Assembly: GCF_037975245.1 (NCBI RefSeq)
Contig: NC_092562.1
Span: 17,032,521-17,096,520, forward strand
From: Apostichopus japonicus
Lineage: Eukaryota; Echinodermata; Holothuroidea; Aspidochirotida; Stichopodidae
DNA: 64,000 nucleotides
Direction: 5' to 3'
A model generated the notes under the pieces. It ran no database searches. It was not told the DNA's origin and worked only from the letters and a program-made list of their open reading frames with translations. The position numbers and the translations under genes were made by a program. Positions 1-10,507 of the stretch are shown here, piece after piece; the first letter of the stretch is position 1, and the number at the start of each line of letters is the position of its first letter.

Positions 1-45
1 GATAGTTTGGTCGAATCTGTTGTGCTGTCGAAACGTGTTTACGAA

Positions 46-415
46 CAAGGGCGTAGGAACCGGGGGGCTGGGGGGGGGGGGGCGCCAGCCCCCCAGTGAA
101 AAATATGGAGGGGCGGAAGTATCATTCCGCCCCTTCCCCTGCTTCGCAAGTCAGAAAACCCCTTTTTCATTTCCAAATGAGAAAAAAATCTCATTTGGAT
201 CGCACCAAATTGCATCTAAGGCCAGGTGAAAATGCAAAATTATTTACAAATTGGAGTGGGTGTTGAAGTGTGCTATATTGCACCAAATTGCATCTGAGGC
301 CACCTGGAAATGCAAAAAATATCCAAAAAAAATCCCCTTAGACCCCTCCCCCAGGCCGGCCGTCAGTCTTCAGCCCCCCCCCCCCCCCACTCAAAAGTAC
401 CTTCCTACGCCACTG
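46..415. mobile_element. Non-autonomous hAT-type MITE
   Basis: A 370-bp element bounded by imperfect terminal inverted repeats: the left end reads CAAGGGCGTAGGAA and the right end, reverse complemented, CAGTGGCGTAGGAA (12 of 14 match). It is flanked by an exact 8-bp duplication, TTTACGAA, at 38-45 and 416-423. An 8-bp target duplication with CAGTGGCG-like ends is typical of hAT transposons. Inside are a G13 run (70-82), a C15 run (374-388) and a directly repeated block beginning GCACCAAATTGCATCT at about 200 and 280. No transposase is encoded, so it must have been moved by another element's enzyme. It ends 334 bp before the GST start codon. Confidence 0.85.
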
Positions 416-423
416 TTTACGAA

Positions 424-749
424 AGAGAGTACACTAACTCTGCCCGAGCACATATCGAAATAGGATTTATGGTTTCTGTGTTCCATTGTGCGATAACTGG
501 GTCTTAGATGGGGATGTTTGACCCTAGCAGTCCTTTCCCTACTTTTATAAGATATATATTCTTTTGCACATCAGTGGACTAATAGGGTACCCGACATTCA
601 GTGGTAATTCTAGAAATAAGCTATAGCGCCACCAGTGACACATCACTTCGTTTGAGCTCGTTGTAAGTTGTGCAATTCCATATGAATGTACGTGTCCATT
701 AAAATGTGCGAACGTTCCACCTGGAAAAGAACCAAGCGAGAAAATAACC
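424..749 (+). promoter_or_regulatory. Upstream region of the GST gene
   Basis: This 326-bp stretch separates the hAT MITE from the proposed GST start codon. A TATAAG sequence at 546-551 could be a TATA box about 200 bp before the ATG. I looked for an antioxidant response element (TGAC-NNN-GC), common in GST promoters, and saw no clean match. The bases before the ATG give A at -3, a favourable initiation context. The transcription start cannot be fixed from sequence alone. Confidence 0.3.
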
Positions 750-835
750 ATGTCTGCAATTTTACAGTTTTGTGCCGTTGTCGTCGCTGCGATAGCAACG
801 ATTTATGTAACTGGACAAGGTGGAATGCTGTCGAG
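750..835 (+). CDS. GST exon 1, hydrophobic leader
   Basis: Proposed start exon of 28 codons plus two bases. It encodes MSAILQFCAVVVAAIATIY and a short Gly-rich continuation, a typical signal peptide or membrane anchor without a charged N-terminus. The ATG has A at -3. The donor is CGAG|GTGAAA. The two leftover bases pair exactly with the single base that exon 2 supplies. Exon 2 has no in-frame ATG before its catalytic core, so some upstream exon is required. Other short upstream exons cannot be excluded. Confidence 0.55.
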
Positions 836-3800
836 GTGAAAAAGATGTCGAACGTGTATTAATGCACGGGTGACAGAGTTTACCTTGAAACATTTGGCCC
901 TATCTACCCTTTTCAAATTATTCTGGGTAGTGATTCTGCGAGACTAGCATATCGGCCTATCGTGCAACAAACATTTAACTCCATACTATCACATAAGTAG
1001 CACGTATTAAGCCCTAGCCTAGTTAATAATAGTACCTTGAGGTGACCATAATTTTTATTCCAGTAAAATCCGGGAACATAACGTTGATGTGGACATCCTC
1101 ATGTTGTTAGGCCCACCTAAGTTACACTGTAGGCCTAGTCTATGCAAGGGAGGGTGGAATTCTGAGGGCCCCAAGATAGAATTCTGATGCCAAAAAGCTG
1201 TATTGTTTCCATGTGAATTACAGGCTATAAAATTTTGAATGATCTGGGTTGCTTTTAGGCCTATCTATGAAACGTGAATAAACTTATGTTCGTAATTGCA
1301 AACAGTCCAAAGTTTTGTTGAGACTGAAAGGAAGACATGCCAAAACAGCTAACATTTAATTTATTTATGACCCATTCTACCAAATCAGGGATATTCCCTG
1401 GATAATACATTAATCCAGCGACATTTCTGGAGACTTACTAAAACACATGATAGATTATTGTAAATTAATAGGAAGGAAATAAATGTGTTGGTTATACTGT
1501 AGGCCTTCGGGAAGCTGAATATCATGTAAAAGAAGGGAGAATTCCTAAACCTAGTCTGGGTCAAATATCTTTGTTTATTTGGTGGCACTAACATGCCTGC
1601 ATGTTATCTTTTCTGCATACCACTTGTCAGTTTATGTTGTGGGCAGGTACCTACTGTGGACCAACATTATGATGCAATATATTTAAATTACAAAATCACA
1701 ATTAAAACCACACTCTGCCCCTCTGTATACAATCCTATACAATGTCACAAGTCACAAATTCCCCTCAACACAAGGTGACACCAACTGTCATGGATAATGA
1801 ATATTATCTTTTGAGAGTACTACCCAAAAATGGTCATTTGATAAAAATGTTGTCTTATATACCTGTAATTTGTTACAAATATGTTACTTTAAAGTTAACA
1901 TGTTTGTAAGCAAATGAACAGGAAAAAAACAGAGAAAATAAATATTTAGTTTCATCGAGTTAGTTGCTTTTATATGTTACTCTAAATTGTTATAGTCTAC
2001 AATGGTAACAGAGTTTTGATAGGAAGCTCAGAATTGTGGAAATTTTGTTGACATCGTTGCAAGTTTGAAATGTTTGTTGTTACGTATGACACTTGATTTT
2101 GATGATGCATTCTGAAACTTTTTAAGATGACTTGAGTGAAAGAGGTCTTAAAAAGGTGGGCACCGTTATCTGTAAAGTTGGTACGTTGAAAATGCTAAAT
2201 GTTTGAAAAAATATATATAAATTCCCAGAAATAATGGAGGGCTCACTTAAACAAATGCATCCTCAAGATTAATGCTAAACTGTCTGTATGAGCATGAATG
2301 ACCATATCTTAAATATATCTGGGAATAATTCTGGCAACATTGACAGAAGTAAACTGACTTTTGGATGTCTGTACATTACGCCATGACAACATTTGAAGGC
2401 TCACAAAAAACTTTGTCATATAGCACGCATTCATATTGTATGTCTAGCCGTTTTTTATTAAGTTTAGACAGCCCTTTTCATGTAACAAGAATAAACTTGA
2501 TATTCGTTCTTTTCCATTGCGCAGGAAATGCCTTGAATTGTTTCACGGCAAAGCTGGTTGTCTTCCCATCCCCGAGCTGCACAATGTTACCCTTCATTAC
2601 TTTACTCTCCGTGGACGGGCGGAGGCCATTCGTTTGATAATGGAAGACACAGGAATTGCATACGAGCAAAACCTCTTCACCGGAGCAACTTGGCCAGATG
2701 CTAAGAAAGCAGGGATAGAAAGTGGAATCTTTCCGTTCGGACAAGGTAGTTACAAAATACAACATGTTGCTGTGTTGTTGTTTTTTTTTTTTTTGGGGGG
2801 GGGGGGGATTCCCCTTCTAATCTTTGGCAAACATATTGTGAGATGATAGTTTGTGCTGGTGACAAAAGGTTGATATTTTGTTATGAATAAAGAAAACCTT
2901 ATCTTATCGGACAAAGTATAAATTAAAAAATACAACATGTTGCTGTGTTGTTGTTGTTTTTTTTTTGGGGGGGGGGGATTCCCCTTCTAATCTTTGGCAA
3001 CATATAGTGAAAGGATAGTTTATGCAGGTGACAAAAATTTGATACTTTATTATGAATAAAGAAAACCTTATCTCATGTATTGTTCAAGTTGTAGCCCCTC
3101 TGTATGTTGTTGTTATGTTGAAAAGAAACAAAAAGTAAACTTGTGATTCGCTGTTGTTTCTGAAGTTGATTTCATCGTTTTTTACAGTTCCTGCCATTGT
3201 CACTGACAGTGGGTTTAGTCTGGTCCAAAGTCACGCCATTGTTCATTACCTTGGGCGGACCAAAGGATTAGATTGTGATTGCTTGGATGTTCAACAGTGC
3301 GAGGTTTTAGCAGCCGGTGCAGGTAATAAAATTCATTCAGAAGATTCATTTAATACATATAATTACCTTCTTTCAATATATAATTCATAATATGTCTTGG
3401 TATGTTAACCTCTGCTCTTAAGAAATCTGTTGCAAATGAAAAGCAAATTCATTGAATGTAAAGTTCTTCTGCAATGTCTCCCAATTCCTTTCCAGTTAAA
3501 TACTTGCCATGTCTCTTTATTAGTACTGACAAAAGACAAAGTCTTGACTTACCCAGGTCAAAATCATTTGACTAAAGTTTGATATTGTCCAAAACGCTTA
3601 TTAAACAGTTAAAAACTATATCAAATACTATTCTGCTGACTCATTTGAAAGAAAAGGTATGTAATATCTCACGTTGAAAATCACATAGGATATTTTACAA
3701 TTATTCAGCAAAATGCGATACTTTTGTGTTGGACAACACACATCGTAAGGAAGAAGTCTTACAAATTTAAATTATAGCGCATAGCGTAAATTAATTTGTT

Positions 3801-6469
3801 GTTTCCTTTCCAAAAGTACTTGGAAACAAACTTTAGACTTATGTTACAATAAATTTAGTACTATACCACGGAAAATTACCTGGTTTGATATATGCATTTG
3901 CCAGGCAATTTCTGGCCCATTCAATGCCTTATTCAGAAAACTCGTGAGATCTTTTGCAGAGTAGGTCCTTTATTAATGCATTTATTTTAATTATGTGACT
4001 TTACAATAGAGTAGATGAAGATATTGCTGATTCCTCGTTAGCAAATGTCCTGATGATGATAAATTAAAAATTCCTTAGTTTAGAGTTATTGTTGTTGTTT
4101 TTTGTCTCTTTTAGAGGCTACAATTCCTGAAGATTTGACACTGTTAAGTTCATGGAAGAATTGAATCTGAAATTAAATCCTGAGTTCCTTTCAAAGGTCT
4201 AACCTCAGACAAATTAAAAAGACAAATTTAAGATTGTTAATGAGACCTTACCCATGTTTCATCTTTAATCTTGATATTAAAGCAGCATTTTGCGACCTTT
4301 TCTTTGGTTTTTCTCAACCTCACTGATTCTATGATGCCATAACGACATACATAACTAGCTTATCTATTCAAATCTTACTTCAATTGTTGGCAAAAAAGTC
4401 GAAAAATTTACAACTTTCAACTTTGTTTTTCTCAAAGATATTTACCGTTGGGATCCAAAGAAACCTCGCCCATCATATGAATATTTAAAAGCTACGTACG
4501 TCATTGACCAATACGTAATACAAAACCATGCTTGATTTGTGTACAGTAGATTGTCTATGGCAGTTGTACCAGGGAGCTGTTAGAGTACCAGCTCGCTGGT
4601 TGTACCAAGTTACCAACTCGACGTTTTGAATCTATTTGTAGCAACGGCTCATAACTAAACCTGCATCTCTGATTGGTTGAATTCAAACTAGTGGGTTGAG
4701 GGAAATGTATGGGATTAATATTAAATGTATAATTTGTCGGAGGAAACTTTTCTCATTATCTGCAAATGTCCTTAATTAGTCGCCAAATAACGCTTTTGGC
4801 AGGGAAAACACTTGGCTAATATCTTAGTTTGCTGTTTTGTGATTGATATAGGTAAAAACCTTGTTGGACTTGTCAAAAAAGTAGAAAACCGCGACAAAAC
4901 ACAAAATGCTGCTTTATGTGGTAGAGGTGAGAGAAAATCTCATATCCTGAAAACTGTACCCCATCAATTGATTTTAGGTCAGGACTTGTCTACTTCTCTT
5001 CATTTTTCAGAGGACTTTGGCAGCAAACTCTCAAAACTGGTTTATGCTTCTGAGTTTACCGCTGACATGTGGGATGATTATATGAAGAACGTAGCTCCAA
5101 TATGGCTCTCGCACTTTGAAAAGCTGGCCCCTCAAATTAGATCAGAGGTAAGCATATCAATTAGTTGATTAATTAATTAAAGGGATTGGTTTGTTGGCTG
5201 AAGTCAATGGCTTTAATTAAACATGTCTGTAATTTCCTGCAGTAAATCAACAAGAAAGATTATAATAGGAAAGAATTAAAGCTTTTAAAGAACCTTTTGC
5301 TGTTACGAGATCATACTGTGATCTACTCCAGGGAAGAATTAAAGGTTCAGCCACTCAAAATAGTTAAGGACATGATATTCAGCTCGGGTCTTTCAACAAA
5401 CACTGTGTGATATTTTACGTTCACATATAACTGTAACATTGTCCGATATCAGACAATCCCTTTAATTTACAACTTCTACTCAACATATACTCGACTATAT
5501 GAGAGTTGCTGTTCTAAATTAAATGCTTAAAATTATTTTAGAGTTGTTAGCTTATAATTGACAGGTTTCCTTGGGAGAGAAGAAAGAGAGAGAGGTAGAT
5601 AGATAGACGATGAGAATGAGAGGTGGAGGGAGATAAAAATGGTGATAAAACAAAAATTTCTTTGATGCTTTGGTTCATACCTTAATTGAAATAAGGAAGA
5701 GGGTAAAAAATATCTTTCCAAACTGATGAACTCTTGATGTATAGTATCAAGGGTTGGATCCAATCTGAAAATAAATCTTACAGAGTGGTCTTTTAATTTT
5801 AAATATAGCATTTTTGTTAAGTTATGGATGCTATTTGATGCTAAAGTTCCATTATTAACAACACAGGACATTTTACCTCCTCAGTCAAAATGAATGTCAA
5901 ATGTTGAACAAATTGTTGGAAACATTGAACTTTCCAGTGTCCTTTTTACCGTTTCCATTAATAGTAGTACGGAAAATGATCTGAAATGACAACTTAATTA
6001 TTCTTTTGTTTTTTTGTTAACTTGAATGGAACTATTCATAACTGGCTAATTTAGTCTCTTCATTTTCCCAAGCATATCTAAGGAGAATGAGACCCAACTC
6101 TCAATTTCACTCAAAAATAAACGCAATTTTTTTTCTATTAACCTACTTTAAGAAACAGATATGGATTGATTTTTATTCTCTCGTTTTATTCGTCAGGAAA
6201 CTTCATTCTTCACCGGTGGACGTATCACATGGGTAGACTATCTAATCTTTAACATGCTGGACGGGCAAGTGGAGTTTGGAAAGCTGGATGTGGGACTCCC
6301 TACAGTCGACGTACTGGAACCGTATCCCAAACTGAGTTCCTTCTACAACAGGTTCAGAACCAGGGAGAAGATAGCAGCTTACCTCAACAGCGACAGGAGG
6401 CTGCCGTACAGCGGACCTAAAGTTACACCCAAGAAAGAGGAGACTAAAGATAAACCAAAGGAAAACTAA
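750..6469 (+). CDS. Glutathione S-transferase (pi/mu/sigma group) with N-terminal signal or anchor segment, 5 exons
   Basis: Coding exons are 750-835, 2525-2745, 3188-3322, 5011-5147 and 6197-6469 (283 residues). Every junction is GT-AG and in phase. GSTs conjugate glutathione to electrophiles. The thioredoxin-like domain starts near residue 48: Tyr54 lies in the YFTLRGR motif and matches the catalytic Tyr7 of pi-class GSTs. Gln116-Ser117 match the pair that holds the glutathione gamma-glutamyl group, followed by LGRTKGL. The helical C-terminal domain carries the T-x-x-D capping box (TWVD). The family is usually about 200-220 residues. This one has about 45 extra residues in front, including a hydrophobic stretch at residues 4-21, and a Lys/Glu-rich tail. 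Similarity looks closest to pi class, but class assignment is uncertain. The first exon is inferred and the other four are firm. Confidence 0.88.
836..2524 (+). other. GST intron 1
   Basis: AT-rich sequence between proposed exons 1 and 2. I see no other coding exon and no repeat with defined ends. Confidence 0.5.
2525..2745 (+). CDS. GST exon 2, glutathione-binding N-terminal domain
   Basis: Follows a pyrimidine-rich acceptor ending GCGCAG and ends at CAAG|GTAGTT. It encodes the first beta-alpha unit with the catalytic-type Tyr in HYFTLRGRAEA, the conserved Trp of ATWPDA, and the PFGQ turn just before the glutathione-binding strand. Confidence 0.93.
2758..3078 (+). repeat. Two tandem copies of a 173-bp unit with T-run/G-run junctions
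   Basis: Copy 1 (2758-2930) and copy 2 (2931-about 3078) both begin TACAACATGTTGCTGTG and contain a T run joined directly to a G run (T14G13 at 2781-2807, T10G11 at 2957-2977), then GATTCCCCTTCTAATC. Both end near TTATGAATAAAGAAAACC. They fill most of GST intron 2. Confidence 0.85.
3188..3322 (+). CDS. GST exon 3, end of thioredoxin-like domain
   Basis: Acceptor TTTTTTACAG, donor GCAG|GTAATA. The split first codon gives Val, making the V-P step that holds the cis-proline of the GST fold. SLVQSHAIVHYLGR carries the Gln-Ser pair that binds glutathione. Three Cys residues in DCDCLDVQQC are unusual at this place. Confidence 0.93.
3323..4279 (+). other. GST intron 3, left part
   Basis: AT-rich intron sequence without a recognisable gene or repeat. 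It leads into the element at 4280-4914. Confidence 0.5.
4280..4914. mobile_element. MITE with TA flanks (probably Tc1/mariner-type) in GST intron 3
   Basis: The left end AAGCAGCATTTTG and the right end CAAAATGCTGCTT are exact inverted repeats of 13 bp. Each is bordered by TA (4278-4279 and 4915-4916), the target duplication expected of the Tc1/mariner superfamily. The element is 635 bp with no transposase frame. It contains an imperfect hairpin at 4570-4598 (CAGGGAGCTG against CAGCTCGCTG). Confidence 0.7.
5011..5147 (+). CDS. GST exon 4, helical domain
   Basis: Acceptor CATTTTTCAG, donor TCAGAG|GTAAGC. It completes a Glu codon and encodes helices of the C-terminal domain, including EFTADMWDDYMKN and LSHFEKLAPQI. 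It ends in phase 0. The exon sits between two mobile elements, with 96 bp to the left one and 33 bp to the right one. Confidence 0.9.
5181..5461. mobile_element. Short MITE with TTAA flanks in GST intron 4
   Basis: A 281-bp element starting AGGGATTG and ending CAATCCCT, an 8-bp inverted repeat. It is bordered on both sides by TTAA (5177-5180 and 5462-5465). TTAA is the piggyBac target; because TTAA contains TA, a mariner-type element with ends AAGGGATTG is equally possible. No coding frame. Internal GTCCGATATCAGAC is a near-palindrome. Confidence 0.65.
5466..6196 (+). other. Rest of GST intron 4
   Basis: AT-rich intron with a short GA-rich stretch near 5577-5630. No exon or defined repeat seen. 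Confidence 0.5.
6197..6469 (+). CDS. GST exon 5, C-terminal end
   Basis: Acceptor TTATTCGTCAG, stop TAA at 6467-6469. ITWVDYLIFNMLD matches the helix-6 capping-box region of GSTs, and EKIAAYLNSDRRLP matches the last helix and its exit. The end KVTPKKEETKDKPKEN is a charged tail beyond the usual family end. Confidence 0.93.
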   Translation, partial: ETSFFTGGRITWVDYLIFNMLDGQVEFGKLDVGLPTVDVLEPYPKLSSFYNRFRTREKIAAYLNSDRRLPYSGPKVTPKKEETKDKPKEN

Positions 6470-8738
6470 AAGCAAAGGGAGAAAAAACCAACAATAACCC
6501 TTTTGTTCTTTTCATCCATCATTATCATTCAATTCCACTTTTGTTAAAAAATGTTTTTCACTAATGTTAAATTAACTGAGTCACATTCTTTTAATCAGTA
6601 TAGTGACCAATTCTAAAAAGTCCTAAATTTCTCGAGGAAAAGGATTTTTCTCTGATTGTCAGACTTGCAGATGTCCCCAGACCTTAAAAGGTATGTGTCT
6701 TGTTTTTGTAGGGTGTTTCTGTCTACATTTCTTTAGCCTAAAAGCTGTTGAAGAAATATCAAAATCCATTTCCTGTTTACTATTAAAATTATTTCCATTT
6801 GCCTTTCAAAAAAAATTAAATTTTGTTTGGAAGCGAGTGAAAATACCTTTAAGACAGACTCAAGTTATTTTTTTTCCTTGATTTTGTTAGTCCTCTAAGA
6901 CTTTAAATGTTGAAAAAATACAAACAGGAATGATAGAAGATATTAAAATTAATATTGTGCCTATAAAAGCCAATCCTTTAAAAACAACACATGGATGATT
7001 CAGAGGTATTGGATGTGGAGAATTTGAGTTCCATTGCTTTCAAGCAAAATTTAACTTGAAAGTTATTTTCAAATTTGACAGACGTTATTCCAACCCCCTT
7101 TCTTTTGAGACTGTGTGCCTTGTTAATGAACTTGAATATCCAGTTGAGTTTTAGTTGTAAAATCAGTACTTGTATGTTGCCTTTCTCAGTTATTTCACTA
7201 CATTTTTTTGGCAAAGTTTCTAGAACGGTTTTTCCCCGATATTAAAGCTATGCAGAGTATTAGGAAACTGCCTAAGTACTACTCCAGAGTAATCACTAGG
7301 ACGACAAATAACAGTTAGATACTGTGAAATGTTTACACCTGGGATTGGTTGCTGCTTACCATTATAGCATAGTAGGCTTAGAATTCATTTGGTTATCAAC
7401 TGCAAATCCACTTCATTGCTTGGGCAAAAAAAAGAAGTATAAAAAAAACTGGTATAACCTGTTACAGTAACATTGCCTGTACTGTACTGTACAGTTTGTA
7501 GTACTTAAGTAGCACTGTTAGTGTTCTTCTAAAGAACATGAATTGTGGTTTTAGTTGAGATGATCTATTTCAGAAATAGTTCATTCTTCAGAAAAGAGAG
7601 AAATGTTGTTTTAATATATATGTCGATAATTAGAAAGGAATGGTTTGCATTAGAGGGCCAGTTCTTGGAACAGATTGGCATCACCAAAACAAAGGGGTAG
7701 AAACACAGCAGTAAATGACTGTGTTTTATAATTTACATAAGGGGAGGTTTGGCGGAGGGGGGGGGGGAGGGGAGGGCAGGAGGCAGAAGCAAGTAGAAGG
7801 AAATAATTTGGACACTTTCATTTTGGGGAGGGTATATCTGTATTCACTTTTATCTGGATCGCTGCAAACTATGCGAACAAATATCAACAAGTTGGCAAGT
7901 GCAATAAATGCTGTGACCTGTGGTCAGTATCAGCCAACAGCATTTGCTTTTTTTTTGGGGGGGGGGATTTTCTTGCTGGGGATGATTAAAGTTTTAATTA
8001 AGCGGATGTTGCCCAACATTAAACATATTCCTAGCATTTAGTTTCAAAGATATCTGATGCTTTTACAATTGTGATTGGAGTAATATATCTCTCTGATGAA
8101 CACATCAACTTGACAAACATATGCATTTCTTTGCATCAGATTTCTAAGTTTCTGAAAAAGATTCAGTTTGATGCAGATAACAAAGGTTTCATTTAGATCT
8201 TGACTGGTTTGTACTTCAACTTTTTATGTTATCATAAACCAATTAATTAATTTCTTTCTTTCCGTAATATCAACGAATTCAATCTAATACTGATCATAAT
8301 TACATTATTATTGAACTATCAAATTTATCAATTTATTCAAATCAGCTTCTTTCGAGGGAAAATCTTGGTGAAAATAACAAAATATATAAATAAATATGAT
8401 TATATATAAAGGCTGTTTTTGGATTTTCTTTTGTATTTTTCTACTTTGAATCATGATAGTTGTTTTGTTAGTTATTCCTTCTGAGCACACACCTGCTTGC
8501 AAGTACATTCCCTTAACGTCATCCCGTATATTGGCCCGAAATATGCTAGTTAGTCAAATAATGGCCACTATTGCTCAAAGGTCAACACGTATATTATCAT
8601 GACTGTCAAAGCCTTTGTGTTTCGCCGAGTCATTTCATTGTCTAGTTAACCAGAATGCAAAAATGCATTGTGGTTTCGATTATTTAACGAGCAGTTTTCT
8701 TCATGAATCTGACGAAATGTATAGTGAGGGTGTACAAG
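6470..8738. other. GST 3' flank and intergenic DNA
   Basis: Probable GST 3' UTR and then intergenic DNA. Possible ATTAAA poly(A) signals lie at 6782-6787 and 6942-6947, with no clear choice between them. A G-rich stretch lies at about 7741-7790, and a T9G10 junction like those in GST intron 2 at 7948-7966. No gene seen. Confidence 0.45.
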
Positions 8739-9298
8739 TTTACAAGGGTTTCACAATTTGACCTCTGATGACCCCAAATGACCTTTGACCTACACCAAAA
8801 CAATAGGCTTCTTTAACTCAATGTGGTACTTCTACACACTAAATTAGAGGTCAGCCCAAGCTTCCAGTATTGAGATATCGTGATTACAAGGTTTTCAAAA
8901 TTTGACCCCTGTTGACCCCAAATTACCTTTTCCCTCCACCAAAAACAACAGGCTTCTTTTACACAATGTGGTACTCCTACACACCAAATATGAGGTCTGC
9001 CCATGATTCCCTTCTTGAGGTATCGTGTTTACGACGTTTCACAATTTGACCCCTGGTGAGCTCAAATGACCTTCACCAAAACAATAGCTTTTCTTGTACT
9101 CAATGTGGTACTTCTACACACTAAATATGAGGTCCTCCCAAGCTTTCCTTTTTGAGATATTGTGTTTACAAGGTTTTCACAATTTGACCCCAAATGACCT
9201 TTGACCTCCACCAAAAACTTGAACTCGATATGTTACTTCTACAGACCAAATATAAAATTGGTCTGACCTTCCCTTCTTGAGATATCGTGTTTACAAGC
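8739..9298. repeat. Tandem array of about 145-bp units, four copies
   Basis: Diverged direct repeats start at 8739, 8883, 9028 and 9165 (periods 144, 145 and 137), with a last partial unit from about 9281. Each unit has TTACAAGG..TTTCACAATTTGACC, a GACCCCAAATGACCTTTGACC-like block, CAATGTGGTACTTCTACAC and a TTGAGATATCGTG end. Frames running through it are incidental. Confidence 0.85.
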
Positions 9299-10479
9299 TG
9301 GGCCTCACAAACGCACTCAAACACCACATGAATGCAAAACTCCTCAATGTCTGGGTATATTTATAAGAGTCAGGTCATTCCAGAACATACTTTTGAAAAA
9401 AAAACTAACTGCTTTAGGCCGGCTAAACTTTGGGCCTACTACTGATGACCTCATTCTACATTAAGGTTCCATTGTTTTATCACATACTACTGTAGCTTAG
9501 TTGCATATTCCCTGCCCACATCAACGAAAGCAGTCGTCAATTTTTCCATTAAAAGAGGGCCATCTGCTGGTACAGTTGTTTCTAGTAATTTGTAGCGGTT
9601 CTTGAAACTTTGTACATTTGGCTAACAATGTAGTATGTAGTTATTTTAAAGGAGTCTATGTAGCAAACCAAGCACCATTTAACTATAGCAAGGTTCTGCA
9701 AAGACTTGCCTTGTCCATAGAAAATCATGAGTGCCATTCAAAAAGACAATTCCTAAACTGTCAAATAATAAAATTGAAGGATTTTAAAGAATTTTATTTT
9801 TGGCCAATTTTGTGTCACCACAGAACCCCCTTTAAGTCGAGATAGGTTGGTCGGGGTAGAAAATGAGTGGATGGAAAATTGCAGTGTTGAAGTTTCTTCA
9901 ATAGTTTTTGCAATATATAAAATTCATCAGTCGAAGTTACAATTTATCATGTAATAGGTTTGGTTTGATCCACATAAACTATGGGATTAAAACGGTTTTC
10001 TGATCCTTTCCTATCGCACATAATAATTCACAATGTAAATGAAAAGAACATGTACTATTTTTCTCCAAATTACCTTGTCCTTTAATAACCTAAATAATTG
10101 CATCCGGGCACACCCAAGACATAAGGAGTATCACCAATGACCTCAGCCCCACTGTGTTTGGGCCAAGATCAGGAAAAAGTATCCACCCCCCCCCCACCCG
10201 GGATGTTACTCTTGGCCTTTCCCTGATCTTGATGTTCATTTATTCAGTATTAAAATATTGAAATTTTGACCACCTGAAGACCTCTAAAGGGTCCACAGAC
10301 CTCAGGTTACATTGCATCTATTGTTGGCAGCTTAGGTAACTTTATATCCTCACCCAATTCTCCCTCCCACCACCATCCTGCATCCCTTTCAACCCCCCCT
10401 TCACCCCCCTTCCCCACCCCTCCAACAAAAGATAAACAAAAAGAGATGAGAGGCACAAACAGAAGTAGCAACACAAATG
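9299..10479. other. Intergenic DNA between convergent genes
   Basis: AT-rich, with a C-rich tract near 10186-10200 and a C-rich patch at 10360-10420. No gene or bounded repeat recognised. Confidence 0.45.
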
Positions 10480-10501
10480 ATGTCCATTTCTAATCAAATA
10501 A

Positions 10502-10507
10502 TTTATT
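10502..10507 (-). terminator. Candidate poly(A) signal for the ZSWIM transcript
   Basis: AATAAA on the minus strand, followed within 80 nt by T- and GT-rich sequence such as TTGTGTTGC, CTGTTTGTG and TTTTTGTTTATCTTTTG. That is the usual signal plus downstream element. Confidence 0.35.
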
